A stretch of DNA of 16,205 nt from an uncultured Pseudomonadota bacterium (GTDB lineage Bacteria; Pseudomonadota; Gammaproteobacteria; Burkholderiales; Usitatibacteraceae), in assembly GCA_946885905.1 (NCBI GenBank), contig CAMPHL010000008.1, positions 1 to 16,205 on the forward strand. The letters are read 5' to 3'. Under the pieces are notes generated by a model, which was not told the origin of the DNA, did no database searches, and saw only the letters and a program-made list of their open reading frames with translations. Shown one piece after another: positions 11,790 through 16,205 of the stretch. Made by a program: the position numbers and the translations under genes. Numbering within the stretch: position 1 is the first letter of the stretch; every line of letters begins with the position of its first letter.

Positions 11790-14700
11790 TTTTTCGCTTC
11801 GGCCGTGCTGGCGGCCTTCGCGGGGGGCGGGGCAGGCGCGGAAATCTTCGTGACGACGGGATTATCCCACTTGCCGGTGACCAGGTAATCGTAGGCCACC
11901 ACCTTGCCGAGCGGGTTGCTGAGCAGCTTCGAGATGAGCAGGGTCGAGAGCCCGAGCACCGGCGTGCCGAAGACCGTGGCGGCCACGGCGGCGCTCTCGC
12001 CCATCTCGGGAACCACGCGCAACGTGAGCGTCTGTGTCTCCTGCGGCAACGAGACTTCGCCCGAGATGCCCACGAAGGCCGACGGCCCGCTGATCGCGAA
12101 GTCGTCCGTGAGGAGCAGGCCGCGCGAGATCTTCACGTCGCCCTCGATCGTCTCGAACGCGAAACCTTCGCTGAACACGTCGCGGAAGTCGAGGCTCACG
12201 CGGCGCGGCAGCGACTGCAGCGAAAGCAGCCCCAGGAGCTTGCCCGCGCCGGGCTCGAGCTTGGCGAACTGCCCGCGGCTCGCCGCCACCTTGAACGCGC
12301 CCGAGAGGATCGAGGTGGAGAAGTCCGAGGGGTACCCGGGCCACGCGAGCGTGCCCTCGAGCTGCCCCGTGCCGCGCCGGACGTAGTCGGCGTAGCCGAG
12401 CCGCGCGAAGAGCGCATCCAGGCTGCTGGTCTCCAGGCGAAGCGTCATCGTGGTGAGGCCGCCCGAGCCGGTGCGCCGCCACGATCCGCTCGAACGGTAC
12501 TGCGCGTGCGCATTCGTGATGTCGAGCTTCTCGATGCGCCATTCGTCCCCGGCGTACTGCGCGTTCAGCTCGAGCTTGCCGAGGTCGCGGCCCTTGAAGT
12601 CGAAGCGATCGGCCACGAGGTCGATGGCGGGCGGGTCCTGGCCCGGTGGCTGCGCCGCGGCCGCGCTCTCCGGGGGCGTTTCGGGAATCGAAAGGTGCTT
12701 GAGGCGCGCGGTGGCCTTGCCTCGGCCCCGGGGATCCCACGTGATCGCGCCGGCCACGAATGGCCCGTCGAGCGTCCCGCGCCATAGCGTGCCGGCCTGC
12801 TCGAGCTTCGCCGCCGTGTCGGCGAAGTCGCGTCCCTTGTAGCGGATGCGGCCGAATCGCATGTCGACGCCGCGCAGCCCGAAGCCTTCCATTCGCGGCG
12901 GCGCATCCGGCGTGGCGGCCGTGGGATCGGCGAAGACGGCGGCCCACGCATCCGCGTCGATCGCATCGATCGCTCCGTGCAGCCAGAGGCCCTCGCGCAC
13001 CGGTTCCTCGCCGAGCGGCGGCGCGCCGAGCTTGACCGAGACACGCCACGACTCGGCATCGCCACCACCTCGCCTGCGGCTCGAGCGCCAGAAGACGTCC
13101 GTGCCGAGCGTCGCATTCACGGCTTCGGCCTCGCTGCCGGCCTGGGTCACGCGCATGGTGAAGGGCCGCGCGGCCTCGGCGGCCTTGTCGAGCGGGACGG
13201 GAAGGCTCGAAGCCATTCCCACCAGGTCGGAGGTCAATGTCACGTCGGTACCCTGGCTGCCGGACACAACCCGCGCCTTCCACTGCGCCGATCCCGACAT
13301 GCGCTGAGCGAGGGCCACCGGGACGAACACGCCCAGGACCGCTGCATCGATGCGCCCCTGGATCGCCGTGACGACGCGGCCGTCCGGCTCGCTCGAAAGC
13401 GAGAGCGTGGCGGGCTCGCCGAACATCGCGCCGGTGATCCCGGGCACCGTCACGCCACGCTCCGTGAACGCGAGCTTGCCCTGCACGTCCCGCATCGCGA
13501 CCGTCGGGGTGAGGCTGGCGGTCGCGCCGGAGAACTCGTATTCGCCGGCCACGCGGATCGCCTCCTGTCCGGAAAGCGGAACGTCGAGGTGCAGGTTGAG
13601 GCGCCCCGGCCCCTCGACCGCGATCGCGCGCGTGAACGCGCCCGGCCCGTTCACCAGGGGCGACTCGCGCTGGAAACGCACCACTTCCGTGCCGCTCGTG
13701 TCGATGTCTCCGTCGATGACGAGCAGCGGCGGCTGGGCGCCGGTATCCTTGATGACGGCCGACGCGCTGCGCACGCGGCTCGCGAAGATCGCGGCGCGAT
13801 CGGCGCGTATCTCCATCGAGCGGTTCCGGAACGTAGCCCTGCCTTCGATCGCGTCCACCGAGGGCCATTCGGGGTGGTACACCAGCCGCCCGTTGCGCAC
13901 TTGAGCCTCGACGAGGAAGAGCCCGGGCGCTTCCCCGCCGAACGGGAAGTCCCAGAGGTCGCCGCGCAGCTCGAAGCGCGCCGAGTGCACCTCGCCGCCA
14001 TTGAGCGCCCGCTCGAGATATTCGCGCGTACGTGCGATCACGTTCGGCAGGTACGCCGGCACGCGTTTCACGACCACCCGCTCGAGCGTGCCCTCGAGAT
14101 CGACGACGCCAGGCGACTTGCGCTCGCCCCGGCTGGGACCGGTCCGCCACGTCCCCGAGAAACGGAGCACGCCGTCGGCATTGGCCACGCGCGCCTTCTC
14201 GATCGCGACTTCCAGCGCCCCGTCCAGGTGACGCCAGCGCGCCTCGGCATCGAGCTCATCCATGGCGAGCGCCGAGGGAAAGATCCGGCTCGCCTCGAAC
14301 GACGCGCGTTTCGACGCGAGCTTGAGCACCCCCCCCGCCTCCGTCCCCTCGATGCTGCCGGAAAGGCCGCTCGCGCCGGGGTAGGCCTCCACGGCGTTGA
14401 TCGCGAGGCCATCGAAGCGGCCAGTCACGCTGTAGGTCCGGCCTCCCTCGGTCCATGCGATGCGCGCGTCCGCGATCCGCCCGCGCGGCGCGAACTGCAG
14501 GACCCGCCCCTTCAGCTCGCGCGGCAGGGGAAAGTAATCGACCAGCGTGGCCGCGATCTTGAGGTCGATGTTGTCGGCGCTGAACTCGACGCGCGGCACC
14601 GAGCCGGCCGGGGCCGTGCGCGTGACGGAGAAACGGCCCGGCGAGGCCTCCCCGCCGGAGGCCAGCCGGAAGCGCAGGCCTTCCGTGGAGAGCGAAAAGC

Positions 14701-15586
14701 CGGTCGCGTCCGCGTTGTACGTGGCACGGCCCGACAGCGCCGCGAGCTCGAGGGGCAGCGCGTCGGCGGCGAGCTGGACCCGGGCGTCGCGCATGTTCAC
14801 GTCGGCGGTGACCTTGCCCAGCCCCTCGGGCGCGAACGCGAGCCAGAGCCGCGCGCTGCCGACGCCGCTGCGGAGCGTCTCGGGCACCGGCAAGTGGTGC
14901 CGCAGCCTCGCGAGGCCCGGCGGCGGAATCGCGGTGAGGGACGCATGGTGCCGGCCCCGCTGGCGGGCCACCGCGACCTCGACAGCCTCGAGCCGGACCT
15001 CGGGCGCGCCGCCGAAATCGTCTCGCCAGGTGAGCGTCGCCTCGTGGATAGCCAGGCGCCTCTGCGCGAGCAGCCATTCGGTGAAAGCGCCGTCCCCACC
15101 GGCTCCGGCCGCGTTGATCGGCTTGTCCGCGAGGTAGATGAGGCCGTCGGCGCCCCGCCGCAGGACGAGGTCGGGCCGGTAGAAGTCGATGTCGTGGAAA
15201 TGGAGTTCGCCGCGGAAGAGCGTCCACCACGACAGCGTCGCCTCGGCGCGCTCGAGGCTGAAAGCGGCACGACCTGCGCGGTCGCGGATGGACACGCCCG
15301 CGAGCGACAGCACCGGACGCAAGCCGCCCCAGCCGCCGCGGATTTCGCGCACGCCGACAGCCATCCCGGATGCCTTCTCGATGGAGGCGATGATGTCGGG
15401 ACGCCAACGATCCACGTCCGGCAGCGCCACATAGCGCAGCCAGAGCACGGCCGCCGTGAACACGAGCAGCAGGAACGCCGCAGCGCCCGCGAGCAGGCGC
15501 AGACAGATTCGCGGTAGGGACTTGATGCTGCGGATCCTCGATGAATTCGAGCAACGATTGTAGCTCCCCGGTTGTGGCGTCGACAC
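11786..15586 (-). CDS. yhdP: YhdP-family AsmA-like membrane protein
   Basis: YhdP is a giant inner-membrane-anchored, mostly periplasmic AsmA-clan protein; in E. coli it helps move phospholipid toward the outer membrane alongside TamB and YdbH. From GTG 15586 the product is 1266 residues, the family's usual size. One membrane segment lies near residues 29-49 (LRLLAGAAAFLLLVFTAAVLW), followed by LPDVDRWRPDIIASIEKASG, then long beta-strand repeats, and the C-terminal block FAKLEPGAGKLLGLLSLQSLP through VFGTPVLGLSTLLISKLLSNPLGK, which is diagnostic. The start is uncertain: GTG 15586 has GAGG eight bases upstream. However, a TACAAT at 15557-15562 would, if a real promoter, need a later non-canonical start. 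It is first in the yhdP-nit-tldD operon and divergent from glnE. Confidence 0.94.
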   Translation of the reverse strand: MSTPQPGSYNRCSNSSRIRSIKSLPRICLRLLAGAAAFLLLVFTAAVLWLRYVALPDVDRWRPDIIASIEKASGMAVGVREIRGGWGGLRPVLSLAGVSIRDRAGRAAFSLERAEATLSWWTLFRGELHFHDIDFYRPDLVLRRGADGLIYLADKPINAAGAGGDGAFTEWLLAQRRLAIHEATLTWRDDFGGAPEVRLEAVEVAVARQRGRHHASLTAIPPPGLARLRHHLPVPETLRSGVGSARLWLAFAPEGLGKVTADVNMRDARVQLAADALPLELAALSGRATYNADATGFSLSTEGLRFRLASGGEASPGRFSVTRTAPAGSVPRVEFSADNIDLKIAATLVDYFPLPRELKGRVLQFAPRGRIADARIAWTEGGRTYSVTGRFDGLAINAVEAYPGASGLSGSIEGTEAGGVLKLASKRASFEASRIFPSALAMDELDAEARWRHLDGALEVAIEKARVANADGVLRFSGTWRTGPSRGERKSPGVVDLEGTLERVVVKRVPAYLPNVIARTREYLERALNGGEVHSARFELRGDLWDFPFGGEAPGLFLVEAQVRNGRLVYHPEWPSVDAIEGRATFRNRSMEIRADRAAIFASRVRSASAVIKDTGAQPPLLVIDGDIDTSGTEVVRFQRESPLVNGPGAFTRAIAVEGPGRLNLHLDVPLSGQEAIRVAGEYEFSGATASLTPTVAMRDVQGKLAFTERGVTVPGITGAMFGEPATLSLSSEPDGRVVTAIQGRIDAAVLGVFVPVALAQRMSGSAQWKARVVSGSQGTDVTLTSDLVGMASSLPVPLDKAAEAARPFTMRVTQAGSEAEAVNATLGTDVFWRSSRRRGGGDAESWRVSVKLGAPPLGEEPVREGLWLHGAIDAIDADAWAAVFADPTAATPDAPPRMEGFGLRGVDMRFGRIRYKGRDFADTAAKLEQAGTLWRGTLDGPFVAGAITWDPRGRGKATARLKHLSIPETPPESAAAAQPPGQDPPAIDLVADRFDFKGRDLGKLELNAQYAGDEWRIEKLDITNAHAQYRSSGSWRRTGSGGLTTMTLRLETSSLDALFARLGYADYVRRGTGQLEGTLAWPGYPSDFSTSILSGAFKVAASRGQFAKLEPGAGKLLGLLSLQSLPRRVSLDFRDVFSEGFAFETIEGDVKISRGLLLTDDFAISGPSAFVGISGEVSLPQETQTLTLRVVPEMGESAAVAATVFGTPVLGLSTLLISKLLSNPLGKVVAYDYLVTGKWDNPVVTKISAPAPPPAKAASTAEAKK
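15557..15562 (-). promoter_or_regulatory. TACAAT -10-like string at the yhdP 5' end
   Basis: On the minus strand the context AGCTACAAT repeats the one found ahead of the sigma gene (2931-2939). It lies inside the predicted yhdP reading frame. No ATG, GTG or TTG is in frame between it and the membrane segment, so either it is not a promoter or yhdP uses a rare start codon. Confidence 0.2.
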
Positions 15587-15611
15587 GCTTGCGGCCTCAG
15601 AATGACGCCCC

Positions 15612-16205
15612 ATGGCGCAGCCCATAGCGGTCCCGTTCGACGAGGCGTTCGACCGCACGAAGGCGCTCTCGCAGTTCGTCACTCGCGTGGCCGCTGGAAG
15701 CCCCGAGGTCGTCGAAGAGCTCGCCGGGCGCGGCGCGCGCCCCTATTCGCGTTCGGAGATGCGCGCGGCCCTGGGCCCGGGCGAGGACCTGGGCTCGCGG
15801 CTGCGGGCGCTGCGCAAGCGCGTCATGGTCACGCTCGCGCACCGCGACCTGAACGGCCTGGCGACCCTCGACGAGGTCTTCGAGACCATGACTGCGCTCG
15901 CCGAGGAATGCATCGGCGCGGCCGCGCTCGAGGCTCACTGCCGCAGCGCCGAGCGCTACGGCGAAACGCAGGGCGGCGAGCGGCTTTGCGTCGTGGCGCT
16001 GGGCAAGCTGGGCGGCTGCGAGCTCAACGTCTCGTCCGACGTGGACCTCGTGTTCCTCTACCCGAACGAAGGCGAGACCCTGGGGCCCAGGTCCGCCACG
16101 CACCATGAGTTCTTCGCGCTCGCCTGGCCCGCGCTGATCGCGCTGCTCGCCGAGGAGACCCGCGAGGCGCGGTGCATCCGGGTGTCGATGCGCGTGGCGC
16201 CGGAC
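15612..16205 (+). CDS. glnE: Glutamine synthetase adenylyltransferase/deadenylylase GlnE (5' part)
   Basis: GlnE adds AMP to glutamine synthetase and removes it again, in response to PII status, thereby setting nitrogen assimilation. The first 198 codons are present and the frame runs off the window. They cover part of the N-terminal nucleotidyltransferase domain, which performs deadenylylation. ALGKLGGCELNVSSDVDLVFLYP (129-151) matches the GKLGGxELNxSSDxDLIF motif with Asp143 and Asp145. The next motif, normally RVDMRLRPxG, reads RVSMRVAPD, lacking the acidic residue. ATG 15612 was chosen because the frame from it keeps family similarity and there is no better start. It is divergent from yhdP with a 25-bp gap, so its promoter must overlap the yhdP 5' region. 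Confidence 0.92.
   Translation, partial: MAQPIAVPFDEAFDRTKALSQFVTRVAAGSPEVVEELAGRGARPYSRSEMRAALGPGEDLGSRLRALRKRVMVTLAHRDLNGLATLDEVFETMTALAEECIGAAALEAHCRSAERYGETQGGERLCVVALGKLGGCELNVSSDVDLVFLYPNEGETLGPRSATHHEFFALAWPALIALLAEETREARCIRVSMRVAPD

Noticed and set aside
12977..15517. 846-codon open frame on the plus strand opposite yhdP
   Set aside because: It is antisense to a clear YhdP coding sequence; its Arg/Ala/Gly/His/Pro-rich composition is typical of GC-rich shadow frames and shows no recognisable motif.

Overview
The window is a GC-rich bacterial chromosome segment with tightly packed housekeeping genes. The protein families and gene order (glnE, yhdP, a Nit-family amidase, tldD and aroG in a row, plus accA next to tilS) point to a betaproteobacterium of the Burkholderiales/Nitrosomonadales kind. 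No rRNA, tRNA, CRISPR array, transposase or phage gene was seen. The assignment rests on recognised protein motifs and remembered synteny, not on a search.

Left part (1-2895, minus strand): ndk, tilS and accA, with short intergenic gaps that hold two small hairpins. accA faces a divergent regulatory pair (2973-4255, plus strand), an ECF sigma factor and a membrane-bound RskA-type anti-sigma factor. The anti-sigma gene converges on a BtuF-like periplasmic corrinoid-binding protein gene (minus strand) so tightly that one CTAG supplies both stop codons.

Middle part (5094-8466, minus strand): an aromatic-amino-acid entry operon of three consecutive DAHP-synthase-family genes. Two are AroG-like type I-alpha enzymes with complete metal sites. 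The third is a type I-beta protein in which the usual Gly-Pro-Cys-Ser motif is replaced and the metal-binding Cys is Asn. In front of the operon lies what reads as a complete translation-coupled attenuator: a 21-residue leader peptide rich in Tyr, Trp and Phe, mutually exclusive pairing segments, and a terminator hairpin with a T-rich tail that ends at the aroG start codon. A large inverted array of about 10-bp repeats (5094-5230) follows the third gene and supplies the beginning of the btuF reading frame.

Right part (8492-16205): a small secreted protein of unknown function (plus), a Tat-signal MsrB (minus), and the yhdP-nit-tldD operon (minus), in which the nit/tldD gap carries a second copy of the decamer repeat and the nit 3' end forms a perfect 11-bp stem. 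Divergent from yhdP is glnE (plus), cut off by the window edge. Its visible N-terminal domain has the SDxD motif but an unusual version of the following RVDMRLRP motif.

The most interesting items are the aromatic leader/attenuator, the three-paralogue DAHP synthase operon with a Cys-to-Asn member, and the decamer inverted repeat that shapes the start of btuF.
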